DNA of 64,000 nt from Plantactinospora sp040120695 (GTDB lineage Bacteria > Actinomycetota > Actinomycetes > Mycobacteriales > Micromonosporaceae). The position numbers were made by a program, and so were the translations under genes. Shown here in pieces: positions 32,585 to 40,885 of the stretch. The stretch covers positions 62,001 through 126,000 of the forward strand of contig NZ_JBEEAC010000019.1 of the NCBI RefSeq assembly GCF_040120695.1, in the 5' to 3' direction. The notes under the pieces were generated by a model. It did not search any database. It saw only the letters and a list, made by a program, of their open reading frames with translations, and was not told the DNA's origin. Every line of letters starts with the position of its first letter. The stretch's first letter is position 1.

Positions 32585-34540
32585 TCAGCCGATCGCCTCG
32601 CGCGGCGCGGGTGTGCCGACGACGTCCACCGTCGATGGCTGGTACCCGCTGGCCTGGAGTTGGAAGAGCCGGGCGTACCGGCCGTCCCGGGCCATCAGCG
32701 TCTCGTGTGACCCCTGCTCGACGACCCGACCGCCGTCGAGCACCACGATGACGTCCGCGTCACGGACCGTGGCCAGCCGGTGCGAGATGAGCAGGCTGGT
32801 ACGCCCCTGCCGGAGCTCCCGCAACCGCCGGTGCACCTCGTGTTCGGCCTCGGCGTCCAGCCCGGCGGTCGGCTCGTCCAGGATCAGCAGGTCCCGCCGG
32901 TTCCGGAGCAGGGCACGGGCGACCGCCACCCGCTGCCACTGCCCGCCGGAGAGCGTGACCCCGGCCCGGGGATCCGCCGCGTCCGCGTCGTCGAGGAAGA
33001 TCCGGGACAGCAGGGTGTCGTATCCGGCAGGCAGCGCGGCGAGCGTGTCGTGACAGCCCGCGAGCCGGGCGGCATCGACCACCGCCGCGCGGTCGTCGAT
33101 CCGACCCAGGTCGCCGAGACCGATGTTCTCCGCCGCCGACAGGTCGTACCCCATGAAGTCCTGGAAGACCACGCTGAGCCGTTCGCGCAGCCCGCGCACG
33201 TCGAACTCGCGCAGGTCCGTGCCATCCCAGCGGACGCTGCCCCGGACCGGATCGTAGAACCGGCACAACAACTTGACCAGCGTGCTCTTGCCGGCCCCGT
33301 TGAGCCCGACCAGCCCCACCGCAGCGCCGGCCGGGATGACCAGGTCGACGCCGCGCAGCACCCACGGTTGGCCGTCGGCGTACCGGAACCACACGTCGCG
33401 CAGTTCGATGGCGTGCTCCAGCGGCCCCGGCCGCACTCCGGGGCGGGACGGTTCCGACAGGTCCGGAGGAGCGGCCAGCACGGCCCGGTAGTGGTCGAAG
33501 AGCAGCAGCGCGTGATGTGTGGCTGCGCCCTGCGCCACCATGCCGCCGAGCGCCGTCTGCACCCCGGCCACCGCGGCCACGAAGAGCATGACGTCGCCGA
33601 CGCCGAGCCGGCCACTGGCCGCCAGCGAGATCACCCAGGCCAGCCCGCCGGCCGCCACCGCCGCCGCCAGCAGCGCCAGACCCAGCTGGCCGAGCATCTC
33701 ACGCCGGTCCATGGTGTCCTGCTCGCGGTTGACGTGCCGCAGCTCGCGCAGCAGCCGGGCGTTGAAGAAGTCGCCGAGCCCGAAGAGCCGGATCTCCTTG
33801 GCCGCTTCGAGACTGGTCAGCAGCCGGGCGTAGAACAGCTCGCGGCGCTGTGCGTGGCCCAGCCGCCAGGCGAGCGCGGCCCGCTGCCGGCTGAGCCGGA
33901 TCTCCACCCAGGTGGTCGGCGCCGCCGAGACGATGACCACCAGCACCATCGCCGGGGCGACGGCCAGCAGAGAACCGACGAAGCCGAGCAGGGTCAGGAC
34001 GCCCTGCGCGACGCCGAGGCCACCGCTGACACACTGGGCCGGACCGAGCCGCCCCGCTCCCTCGGCGAGTTGCAGCCGGTCCCGGAGACGCGGATTCTCC
34101 AACCGGGCCAACCCGGCGAACGCGTTCACCGCCGTGTAGAGCCGGCCCGTCACCAGCAGTCGGAGCGCCCGGCCGCTCACGCCGTCGACGTACCCGGCCA
34201 GGTGTGGTTGGGCAGCCACCGCCGCCCCGACCACGCCGAGCGCGGCGGCCAGCGCCAGCAACTGGCCGGGGTGCCGCCCGGCCTGGCCCGCCGCCAGCCG
34301 GTCCACCACCAACTTGGTGAGCCAGGCCAGCACCACCGGGCCGGTTCCGGCCAGGATCGCGAGCAGCAGTTTGGCCACCGTCGCGGCGGGCGCCGCGCGC
34401 CAGGCCAGCCCGAGAGCGTCGACCAGGTACCGCCCGGCGGTCCCGGCACCGAGCCGGGGCGCCGACGGTACCGCCTGCCATGCGCCCGAGTCGCGACCCC
34501 GGCCGGCATCGGCACGGCTCGGGTCGGCGGCACCGGTCAT
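32585..34540 (-). CDS. ABC exporter, fused membrane and ATPase domains
   Basis: 651 aa from ATG 34540, overlapping the thioredoxin gene's stop (ATGA). Membrane domain with six helices (about 40-340). ATPase domain: Walker A GLNGAGKST near 423, Q-loop VVFQDF, signature LSGGQW near 543, Walker B LLILDEPTAGLD, and H-loop ISHRLATV. It has no N-terminal C39 peptidase, so leader removal must be done by another protease; the S26 peptidase of this operon is the natural candidate. Likely exports the Cys-rich peptide or its modified form. Homodimer expected. Confidence 0.9.
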   Translation of the reverse strand: MTGAADPSRADAGRGRDSGAWQAVPSAPRLGAGTAGRYLVDALGLAWRAAPAATVAKLLLAILAGTGPVVLAWLTKLVVDRLAAGQAGRHPGQLLALAAALGVVGAAVAAQPHLAGYVDGVSGRALRLLVTGRLYTAVNAFAGLARLENPRLRDRLQLAEGAGRLGPAQCVSGGLGVAQGVLTLLGFVGSLLAVAPAMVLVVIVSAAPTTWVEIRLSRQRAALAWRLGHAQRRELFYARLLTSLEAAKEIRLFGLGDFFNARLLRELRHVNREQDTMDRREMLGQLGLALLAAAVAAGGLAWVISLAASGRLGVGDVMLFVAAVAGVQTALGGMVAQGAATHHALLLFDHYRAVLAAPPDLSEPSRPGVRPGPLEHAIELRDVWFRYADGQPWVLRGVDLVIPAGAAVGLVGLNGAGKSTLVKLLCRFYDPVRGSVRWDGTDLREFDVRGLRERLSVVFQDFMGYDLSAAENIGLGDLGRIDDRAAVVDAARLAGCHDTLAALPAGYDTLLSRIFLDDADAADPRAGVTLSGGQWQRVAVARALLRNRRDLLILDEPTAGLDAEAEHEVHRRLRELRQGRTSLLISHRLATVRDADVIVVLDGGRVVEQGSHETLMARDGRYARLFQLQASGYQPSTVDVVGTPAPREAIG

Positions 34541-35085
34541 GTTGCGGGTAGTTCGGGCAGCCGCTCGACCGCGGTGGCGCTGGCCTTGACCCGACCGTCG
34601 CCGTCCAGCACGCACATGGCGGGATAGCCCTGGACCGCGAACGCCTGGTGCAGCGGGCCGTCCTCGATCTCCACCACGACCCGGGCGACCGGTTCCAGCA
34701 GGGCCACCAGCTCGCGGGTGGCCTCGGGCGTACCGACGGCGACCGCGAGGACCCGGTCCGAGCCGCTCGCCGCTGCGCGTTCGACGAACCGGGGCGCCTG
34801 TTCCCGGCAGGGAGCGCAGTTCGGCGAGAAGAAGCCGACCAGCGTACCCCCGGCCGTGAGGTCATCCGGCCCGATCGGCACGCCGACGCTGGTCGTTACC
34901 GGCGCGAACGGGCGCGGTTCGGCACCCGCCGACAGAATGAGCTCCGGTTCTGGGCGGCCACCACCGGCCATGGCGTCCAACCGGGCGGTGTGCTCGCGCA
35001 GCCGGCGGACGACACCGTAGGTGAAAATCAGATTGGCTCCGGCGAGGAGTCCCAACAGGACGGTCGCCACGACGAGATAGGACAC
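34537..35085 (-). CDS. MauD/TlpA-like membrane-anchored thioredoxin
   Basis: 182 aa. One N-terminal membrane helix (residues 2-25) is followed by an extracytoplasmic thioredoxin fold with the active site FFSPNCAPCREQAP (CAPC near residue 89) and a cis-Pro segment QGYPAMCVLD. This matches MauD of methylamine dehydrogenase loci, which is needed to form disulfides in the Cys-rich light chain. Here it lies next to MauE-like and Cys-rich peptide genes, so oxidation or isomerisation of the peptide's disulfides is the obvious role. The start codon at 35085 follows gggggaaatccgtc. Confidence 0.9.
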   Translation of the reverse strand: MSYLVVATVLLGLLAGANLIFTYGVVRRLREHTARLDAMAGGGRPEPELILSAGAEPRPFAPVTTSVGVPIGPDDLTAGGTLVGFFSPNCAPCREQAPRFVERAAASGSDRVLAVAVGTPEATRELVALLEPVARVVVEIEDGPLHQAFAVQGYPAMCVLDGDGRVKASATAVERLPELPAT

Positions 35086-35106
35086 GACGGATTTCCCCCG
35101 GGTCGG

Positions 35107-35610
35107 TCAGGCCCAGAGCTCGACGATGTCGTCGAGGTGGATGACGAAGGTTGCCAGGATCACGGCGGCGCCCGCCGAGAGCAGCACGCCGGCACCGTCG
35201 ACGGGCCGGGCCGCCCCGGTCGACAGTGCCGCCAGCAGGCCGGTCCCGCCGACCAGGAACAACGACAGATTGCGTACGACGTGCCGCACGCCCAGCCGGG
35301 CCGGACCGCCGCCGAAGCACCGGCAGCGCACCTCCAGTCGACGCCGGACGACCAGCGCCACGCCGGTGGCCAGTACGCCGAGCAGCCCGGTGGCCAGCCC
35401 GAACCCCCAGGCGGGTGCTGCCAGCAGCAGTGGCGGCACCAGCGCCTCGGCGACGGTGAGCAGCCCCGCCACCGGCCCGGTACGCCGGACCAGTGGGGCG
35501 AGGGAGTCGGCGAACTCCCGGAACGCGGCACGGGAACGCAGCCTGCTGCCGGCCGACCAGCCGAAGACCACGGCCAGCAGTACCCCGCAGGAGATCATCA
35601 GGTACGCCAC
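35107..35610 (-). CDS. MauE/DoxX-like membrane redox protein
   Basis: About 167 aa from a GTG at 35610 (GTG at 35619 also possible); four membrane helices. Early residues include LMISCGVLL, then SAGSRLRSRAAFREFADSLAPL as in MauE. A CRCFGG motif (CxC) lies near residue 100 at a membrane border. MauE proteins work with MauD to form disulfides, much as DsbB supports DsbA; the Cys pair could pass electrons to quinone. It lies 21 bases upstream of the thioredoxin gene and 149 bases after the peptide gene. Confidence 0.85.
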   Translation of the reverse strand: MAYLMISCGVLLAVVFGWSAGSRLRSRAAFREFADSLAPLVRRTGPVAGLLTVAEALVPPLLLAAPAWGFGLATGLLGVLATGVALVVRRRLEVRCRCFGGGPARLGVRHVVRNLSLFLVGGTGLLAALSTGAARPVDGAGVLLSAGAAVILATFVIHLDDIVELWA

Positions 35611-35759
35611 TTCCCGCACCTTTCTCGATCCGCGCCACGCCGGCTCAGCCGGGGCAGCTCGACGGCGCCAGCCCGATGGCGCCAACCCGATGGCGCCGGC
35701 TCGGCGGTGCCGGCTCGGGCGTTCCCGTTACCGTGTCGGCACCGCCGAGGCGTCGGTCA

Positions 35760-35957
35760 CTAGCAGCCGGTGGGCCCGCTCCGGGCCTGGCAGCTACAGC
35801 TGTATCCGCTGCCCTGAGCGCAGCACCGCTCGTAGTAGAGGTAGCTGGACCGGCAGTAGCAGTAGCTGCCCCACCAGCAGGGTTGGGCCTGGGCTTCGAC
35901 CTTCGGAACGGCCATCGTCACCATTGAGTCGGCGACTCGGCGGATGAAACTCTTCAT
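35760..35957 (-). CDS. Precursor of a secreted eight-cysteine peptide
   Basis: 65 aa, ATG at 35957 with a perfect aaaggagg five to six bases upstream, so it is surely translated. Residues 1-25 form a basic, mildly amphipathic leader (MKSFIRRVADSMVTMAVPKV, then EAQAQ). The rest is packed with cysteines at 27, 33, 35, 45, 46, 54, 56 and 65 (the last residue) and with aromatic residues (WW, YCYC, YLYY). An AxA-type site (EAQA-Q) would allow signal-peptidase cleavage to about 39-40 aa. Eight Cys suggest four disulfides, as in bacteriocins such as fulvocin C (comparison from memory). Flanked by S26 peptidase and MauE/MauD/ABC genes. Activity unknown. Confidence 0.85.
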   Translation of the reverse strand: MKSFIRRVADSMVTMAVPKVEAQAQPCWWGSYCYCRSSYLYYERCCAQGSGYSCSCQARSGPTGC

Positions 35958-36003
35958 CCTGTCCTCCTTTCGCACGATCGGCCCCACGCTAGGCGCCGGC
36001 CAT

Positions 36004-36027
36004 ACACCCGGCCGTACACCCGGCCGT
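36004..36027. repeat. 12-bp tandem duplication between peptide and peptidase genes
   Basis: Two perfect copies of acacccggccgt in the 114-base gap between the S26 peptidase stop and the peptide start. It may be an operator or simple slippage; no hairpin terminator is evident in the gap, so readthrough from the peptidase gene is possible. Confidence 0.5.
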
Positions 36028-36071
36028 ACAACGTCCGCTCACGGCGGCTGGAGCCGCTGGAGAACGACGGC

Positions 36072-36608
36072 TCAGACCCGGCGGAGCACGACGCCGAGCA
36101 GCCGGTCGGCGGTGACGTAACCGTAGTGCCGCGAGTCGTAACTCGACGCCCCGTTGTCGCCGATCGCGACGAGGTGGTCCGGCGGGACGACCTCGTCGGG
36201 CAGCGTGGCCAGTGCCGGACCGGCCTCGCGCGGCACCGGATCACCCGCCACCGCCACCGCCCGCTTGACCAGCCACCCGTCCGAGGACCACGGTTTCCGG
36301 GCGCCGGGTCCCCGCGATGGTCCCGGACCTGCCTCCGCCCGGCCGGCCACCGTCATGCCGCCTACCGCGATGCCGCTCAGCTGGGTGTCGACTTCGGCGA
36401 AAACGACCAGGTCACCGGTGCGCAGCTGCGCGGCCCTGCGGCGGCGGACCAGGACCCGGTCGCCGTCCCGCATCGTCGGCTCCATGCTCGGGCCGCGTAC
36501 GGTCACCACCACGAACCGCCGACGGAGCAGGGCTACCCCGGCTACGGCCGCGAGCACGCCCGCGACTCCGAGCAGAACCGCGAGCCCGACCGGCCACGCC
36601 CCGTCCAT
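36072..36608 (-). CDS. S26-family signal peptidase
   Basis: 178 aa with one N-terminal membrane helix (6-28). Catalytic Ser41 lies in VRGPSMEPTM, Lys115 in LVKRAVAVAGD, and box E IGDNGASSYDSRHYGYV with Asp151 near the C terminus. It is complete and shorter than housekeeping LepB, like specialised peptidases (for example SodX type). First gene of the minus-strand peptide operon, so it probably removes the leader of the Cys-rich peptide. Start ATG 36608. Confidence 0.9.
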   Translation of the reverse strand: MDGAWPVGLAVLLGVAGVLAAVAGVALLRRRFVVVTVRGPSMEPTMRDGDRVLVRRRRAAQLRTGDLVVFAEVDTQLSGIAVGGMTVAGRAEAGPGPSRGPGARKPWSSDGWLVKRAVAVAGDPVPREAGPALATLPDEVVPPDHLVAIGDNGASSYDSRHYGYVTADRLLGVVLRRV

Positions 36609-36692
36609 GGCTCCATACTGTAGCCACAGCTACGGCCGTGGTCGGGTGCTGATCACTGGACCATCCTTGGCGCACCCTTCCCGATGCTCGTC

Positions 36693-36739
36693 GGGGCCGT
36701 ACGCCGGGAGTCGTCGGGGGCCGTACGCCGGGAGTCGTT
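36693..36739. repeat. Direct repeat upstream of two divergent genes
   Basis: Two copies of ggggccgtacgccgggagtc (plus gt) with a 24-base period, at 36693 and 36717. They lie between the divergent starts of the S26 peptidase (36608) and the HD-domain gene (36759), so they may be an operator for one or both. Confidence 0.6.
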
Positions 36740-36758
36740 CGCCGGGAGGAGGTGCGGG

Positions 36759-37442
36759 ATGCGGGATGTCGGCCGCGAGGCACTGCCCCGGCTCGTGACC
36801 GGACTGCCGACCCGGTGGCGTACGGCGGTCGTCGCGGCCGGTGCGACCGGGGACGAGGAGACCATCAGCGCCGCCGGTGCGGAGTTGCTCCGACGGTGGC
36901 GTGAACCCCACCGGCACTACCACGACGTGTACCACCTGGCGGCCGTACTCGCGGTGGTGGACGCGGCGGCGGACCACGCCGCCCGGCCCGACCTGGTCCG
37001 GCTGGCGGCCTGGTGCCACGACGCGGTCTACGACCCCCGGGCCGGCGGCGACGCCAACGAGCGGGCCAGTGCGGAACTCGGCGCCGCCCTGCTGACCGGG
37101 CTCGGCGTACCGGCCGAGGCGGTGGCCGAGGTGGTCCGGCTGGTACTGCTCACCGCCGGGCACCGGGCCGCGCCGGAGGACCGGGACGGCGCCCTGCTCT
37201 GCGACGCCGACCTGGCGATCCTGGCCTCCCCCGCCGCCGAGTACGACCGCTACGCCGCCGCGATCCGCGCCGAGTACGCACACGTCCCCGAGCCGATGTT
37301 CCGGGCCGGCCGGGCGGCGGTGCTGCGGAACCTGCTCGCCCTGCCGGCGCTCTACCACACCCCGGAACTGGCCCGCCGGGCGGAACAGCCGGCCCGGGAG
37401 AACCTGCGCCGCGAGCTGACCGCGCTCGACGTCCCGGACTGA
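36759..37442 (+). CDS. HD-domain metal-dependent phosphohydrolase
   Basis: 227 aa from ATG 36759 with gggaggagg six bases upstream. Metal ligands are visible in HRHYHDVYHLAAVL and LAAWCHDAVYDPRAGGDANE (the HD pair), with a later CDADLAILASP Asp. This matches small HD proteins of unknown substrate found widely in actinomycetes (predicted nucleotide hydrolases). It is divergent from the peptide operon, and no link between them is shown. Confidence 0.85.
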   Translation: MRDVGREALPRLVTGLPTRWRTAVVAAGATGDEETISAAGAELLRRWREPHRHYHDVYHLAAVLAVVDAAADHAARPDLVRLAAWCHDAVYDPRAGGDANERASAELGAALLTGLGVPAEAVAEVVRLVLLTAGHRAAPEDRDGALLCDADLAILASPAAEYDRYAAAIRAEYAHVPEPMFRAGRAAVLRNLLALPALYHTPELARRAEQPARENLRRELTALDVPD

Positions 37443-37586
37443 CCACGCCCGACACCACCATGGCAGCATCCGTCGCCCTGTCCATCAGACGGGCTACGAA
37501 AAGGGACTCATGTTGGGTAGTGTCTCCCTCGCTACTGAATGTAAATAACACCGCCACTCCGCCGTGCACTCCAGCGGAAGGACGAC

Positions 37587-37757
37587 ATGGCCAGCGTGGA
37601 CCAGGTCAGAGCCGCACTTGCTGAAGCAGCCGCACAGAGCAACACGAGGACAAGCCGGTTCCCGGCTGAGCAGGGAAACCGACGGCGGATCAAGCCCGCC
37701 ACCACCTTCCTGGGCTGCGCCGAGGCGACCCGGCAATACATCGGCGTCGTTGGCTGA
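37587..37757 (+). pseudogene. Truncated paralogue of the next small helical protein
   Basis: 56 codons from ATG 37587 behind ggaagga. The first 14 residues (MASVDQVRAALAEA) match the start of the next gene (MSVGEVKAALGEA), but the following sequence is unlike it and reaches a stop early (YIGVVG). It looks like a remnant of a DUF6244-type gene, or a short gene with a different end. It lies two bases upstream of the intact copy. Confidence 0.5.
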
Positions 37758-37759
37758 CC

Positions 37760-38020
37760 GTGAGCGTCGGCGAGGTCAAAGCCGCGCTCGGAGAAGCGAA
37801 CCGACTGCTTGACCAGGGTAGGACGACGATCGAGGAAATCGGCGACGACCTGCATCAGGCTGCTGCGCTCCTGCTCGCCACCTTGCATGACAGCCGACGG
37901 GACGAGGCCGAGAAGGCTCGCAAAGCCACCGCCGATGCCGTACGCGAGGTGAAGCTGACCCTCCGGGCCATCAATGCCGCCCAGCAGAGTGCGAATGAAT
38001 ACCGGAAGAGGCTGGGATGA
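37760..38020 (+). CDS. Small all-helical protein, DUF6244-like
   Basis: 86 aa from GTG 37760. Predicted as two long helices (KAALGEANRLLDQGRTTIEE and AREVKLTLRAINAAQQSANE-type), with no cysteines and no WXG motif. The size and helical-hairpin pattern recall WXG100-like secreted proteins and the DUF6244 family of Micromonosporaceae. It overlaps the next gene by four bases (ATGA). Function unknown. Confidence 0.7.
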   Translation: MSVGEVKAALGEANRLLDQGRTTIEEIGDDLHQAAALLLATLHDSRRDEAEKARKATADAVREVKLTLRAINAAQQSANEYRKRLG

Positions 38021-38721
38021 GCAGCCTCCTCGCCCAGGCCGTGGCCCAGCTCAGATCGGCCATCGATCAACTGGACGGTCTCGCGGTTCGGGCCACACGC
38101 GCCGCCGAGGACGTGGCCCAGGGACACGCCCGATACGCGGACGCTAGCAGGGGAACCGATCATCCGAAGCTCCGGGCCGCAGTAGCCGAAAGCCGCATCG
38201 GGGTCGACAAAGCCCGCCGGCTCGCCCGGCTGAGCAGCGAGGCCGCTCGGCATGTCGCGGCCTATCTGAACGCGGTCGCCCCTGGCTCGGCTCCCCAGCC
38301 GCTCGCTACCGCGTCGGGGCCACCATCCGGCGAGGACTTGTTGGCCGACAGCGGGCGACGGGATCTCGCGCGTTCCCGGGCGCGGGGGTTCCTCAGCCGC
38401 TCCGTCCGGAAGGCCGACGAGTTGCAGGAACAGGCGTCCAAGGCCACCGAGATGGTGCAGCAGTCGATCAAGGTCTTCCGCAATCCCAAGGGACCCGGCG
38501 GGACACACTCGACCGGAACAGGTACCCCCACGGCCTCGGGCCTCCCAGCACGGCCGAAGATGGATGGGGCAGAGGCCGCCGGGAATCTCGTGGTGGTTGG
38601 TTTGCTGGCCGGTGTGGCCGTGCACAGGATCTCATCAGTGATCGGCGAACGAATTGCGAGGTTCAGAGGACGTGAACGTAGACGCGCTGAGCGATCTGAT
38701 CCGGGCTCTGGCGAACGCTGA
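38017..38721 (+). CDS. Coiled-coil protein with a C-terminal membrane helix, unknown function
   Basis: 234 aa. The first 90 residues are helical with heptad patterns (LAQAVAQLRSAIDQLDGLAV), followed by a second helical part (FLSRSVRKADELQEQASKATE). A Gly/Thr/Pro linker near 165-180 and a hydrophobic segment NLVVVGLLAGVAVHRI near 190-205 lead to a basic tail. The layout resembles a membrane-tethered partner of the small helical protein before it. No known family was recognised. Confidence 0.7.
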   Translation: MSSLLAQAVAQLRSAIDQLDGLAVRATRAAEDVAQGHARYADASRGTDHPKLRAAVAESRIGVDKARRLARLSSEAARHVAAYLNAVAPGSAPQPLATASGPPSGEDLLADSGRRDLARSRARGFLSRSVRKADELQEQASKATEMVQQSIKVFRNPKGPGGTHSTGTGTPTASGLPARPKMDGAEAAGNLVVVGLLAGVAVHRISSVIGERIARFRGRERRRAERSDPGSGER

Positions 38722-39100
38722 CTGGGACACCGCCGACGCCCTGGTCCTAGAAATCGACCGTGGCGGCTGGGCTGGCGGCCTACAGGTCATAGGTGCCGCA
38801 TTTGCTGTCGCGGTCAACCAGCGCTTCGGACCCGACGCCACCCCGAACGACGTAGCGGCCTTCGTGTCGAGCGCCCGCGCCCAGTACCAGGAGGGAGACA
38901 CTCTGCCAGCTCTAGAGATGGAAGGGCTGATCCGGGCAGCCCTCGGTGAGCCGGAACTCGCCGACAGCATTCCCGCCGAAACGGCGCTCGGTGCCGAGAT
39001 CTTCATCCTCGGACAGCTGCTTCAAGAGGCAAAGCTGACCCCCGCTGAGTTGGATGAGTTCGTGGCCGAGGCACGGCAACTAGCTGCTGAGCATCTGTAG
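38672..39100 (+). CDS. Acidic helical protein, unknown function
   Basis: About 142 aa from GTG 38672 (a TTG at 38654 is possible); it overlaps the previous gene by some 50 bases. It is acidic and helical, with DLIRALANADWDTADALVLE at the start and TPAELDEFVAEARQLAAEHL at the end. There is no cofactor or catalytic motif. It is fourth in a tight same-strand group with the small helical proteins, so probably part of the same unit. Confidence 0.65.
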   Translation: MNVDALSDLIRALANADWDTADALVLEIDRGGWAGGLQVIGAAFAVAVNQRFGPDATPNDVAAFVSSARAQYQEGDTLPALEMEGLIRAALGEPELADSIPAETALGAEIFILGQLLQEAKLTPAELDEFVAEARQLAAEHL

Positions 39101-39164
39101 CACCGGGTGCCGAGGGCGAGCGCCCATCTCGCAGCAGACCCGATCACCGGGTCCCCAGTGCACA

Positions 39165-39353
39165 TCACCTCTGGCTGAGGTCCGTCCTGATGCCGCTGAT
39201 GAACGCGTCCCAGGCGGCCGGCTCGAAGCTCAGCATTGCCACGGTGGGTGCCTTGGAGTCGCGTACGTCGACCTGGGCGCCTCGGTCGCGCACCTCGACG
39301 CACTGGCCGTTGCTGCCGGAGCGGCTCGACTTACGCCAGATGTTACGAAGCAT
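39165..39353 (-). CDS. DUF397 protein
   Basis: 62 aa with the family signature: WRKSSRSGSNGQCVEVRDRG, then VDVRDSKAP and FEPAAWDAFISGIR at the end. DUF397 proteins are small partners encoded beside HTH regulators in Actinobacteria and, in several systems, antagonise them. Here the HTH/TPR gene ends 21 bases upstream on the same strand, the standard arrangement. Confidence 0.92.
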   Translation of the reverse strand: MLRNIWRKSSRSGSNGQCVEVRDRGAQVDVRDSKAPTVAMLSFEPAAWDAFISGIRTDLSQR

Positions 39354-39373
39354 GCTTGCTCAGCTCCTTGCCT

Positions 39374-40741
39374 TCAGGTGGTGATGAGGTCCCTCGCGTC
39401 CTGACAGAATTGGCGAACAGCGGGCGTACGCCGGTAGGGGGTCAAGGTGCCCACCAGGTTGCGCACGTGCTTGATGCACCGTGCGGAGGTGACCTGGCCG
39501 GTCAGCGTCCCAACCGCCTGGTCCCCGAGGGCAAGCGCCTTGTCCAGATCGGGCTGGCTCTGCCGAACGTACGTGGTGGCGAGTAGGGCGTTCCGCAGCG
39601 CCCCCTCACGGGTGTACTCGTTGCCTTGCATGCGCAACGCTGTGCGTAGGTGCTCTCGGGCGTGTGACCAGTCTTCGAGCTTGACGTAGCAGTAGCCGGC
39701 TTGCGCGTGGGCCTGCGCTTGGTTGATCCAGTAGGACCAGTCCGGGTCGCCGTGGTCTGGTCGGTTGCCCGTGAGCCGGCCAAAGGCGCTGTCGATCGCG
39801 CGGTGGGCGTTGACGGCCGACCCCTCGTTGGCGTACGCCTCAGCCGCTCGTAGGTCGAGAATCGCCGACACCTTCGGGCTCGCGCCCGGGTAGCCGGCTC
39901 GCGCGGTTTCAGCGAGGGTCACGGCTTGCCGGAGCTGACCAAGGTCCTTGGCCTGGCAGGACATGAAGCCGAGAATGTTTGCGCCGAGTCCACGATCGCC
40001 TGCCGCGTTCGCCTGGTAGAGACCGGCGATCCAGAATCGTTGTGCCTGACTGTGTTGGCCGCCATCGAAGGCGAGCCAGCCTGCGAGGCGTAGTAGCTCA
40101 CCGGCCGTGGCGTGCAGGCGCCGGCCGACCGGGTCGGTGTAACGGCGGTTGCGCAACACGTCAATCACGCTGCTCAAGTGCTGGCGGACCAGGCCCAGGG
40201 TTTGACCGCTGCCGAGATGGTCGTCCATGCGTCGGAGGCTGGCTGTCACGGCGTCCATGTGATCGACGACCTCGCCGGAGAGCGGACGACCGGCGGTAGA
40301 CGCGACGCTCTCGGGAGGCTGAGCGAGCATCCACTCGTGCGCTGGTGACGTCAGTGCGGAACCGAGCAGGGTGAGGAACATCCGCCGGTGCAACATGCCT
40401 TCAGACTCGCTGACGACATCAGCCGCCTGCAAGGCCCCCGCCGATGACCAGGGCAGATCCAGGCCCGCAGAGGCCGGCGCAGATTCGAATCCGTCGTCGG
40501 GCCAGCCTAGTTCGTCAAGCGTGATCGTCCGCTGCAACTGCTCGGACAACAGCGCAGTCGTCAGAGACGGCCAAGGACTGCGGGGCACGTCGCCTTTCTT
40601 CCACTTGTATGGCGTCTTGGGGTGCAGCCGTTCGGCGCGGCCATGCCGTTCGGCGGACTCGTTGAGTCGCCTGGCGAGTTGTTCGGGTTGCCAGCCCACC
40701 TCGGCCAGCAGACGGGTGATCGAGTCTCCGCTGGTTGGCAC
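39374..40741 (-). CDS. HTH/TPR-type transcriptional regulator
   Basis: 455 aa. The N-terminal part (residues 5-80) is an HTH domain: SITRLLAEVGWQPEQLARRL, then TPYKWKKGDVPRSPWPSL. The rest is TPR-like helical repeats, for example SQAQRFWIAGLYQANAAGD, QAQAHAQAGYCYVKLEDW and LDKALALGDQAVGTL. Such proteins are common in Streptomyces and Micromonospora as regulators paired with DUF397. Targets unknown. Confidence 0.85.
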   Translation of the reverse strand: MPTSGDSITRLLAEVGWQPEQLARRLNESAERHGRAERLHPKTPYKWKKGDVPRSPWPSLTTALLSEQLQRTITLDELGWPDDGFESAPASAGLDLPWSSAGALQAADVVSESEGMLHRRMFLTLLGSALTSPAHEWMLAQPPESVASTAGRPLSGEVVDHMDAVTASLRRMDDHLGSGQTLGLVRQHLSSVIDVLRNRRYTDPVGRRLHATAGELLRLAGWLAFDGGQHSQAQRFWIAGLYQANAAGDRGLGANILGFMSCQAKDLGQLRQAVTLAETARAGYPGASPKVSAILDLRAAEAYANEGSAVNAHRAIDSAFGRLTGNRPDHGDPDWSYWINQAQAHAQAGYCYVKLEDWSHAREHLRTALRMQGNEYTREGALRNALLATTYVRQSQPDLDKALALGDQAVGTLTGQVTSARCIKHVRNLVGTLTPYRRTPAVRQFCQDARDLITT

Positions 40742-40885
40742 CTTCCCCGATCCTTCATGCGTAGCGGCAACTCATACGCACAGTATCGGACTCACCGATG
40801 AGCTGGGGTCCCCCGCACTGATCCGCACCGATAGGCACCGCGCGCACCTACCCCGCCCGCTGCCCCGCCCGAGGTCAACTGGCCC

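Noticed and set aside
34537..35957. Methylamine dehydrogenase locus
   Set aside because: MauD- and MauE-like genes are present but the Cys-rich peptide is only 65 aa, far too short for the light chain, and no heavy chain or MauG is present.
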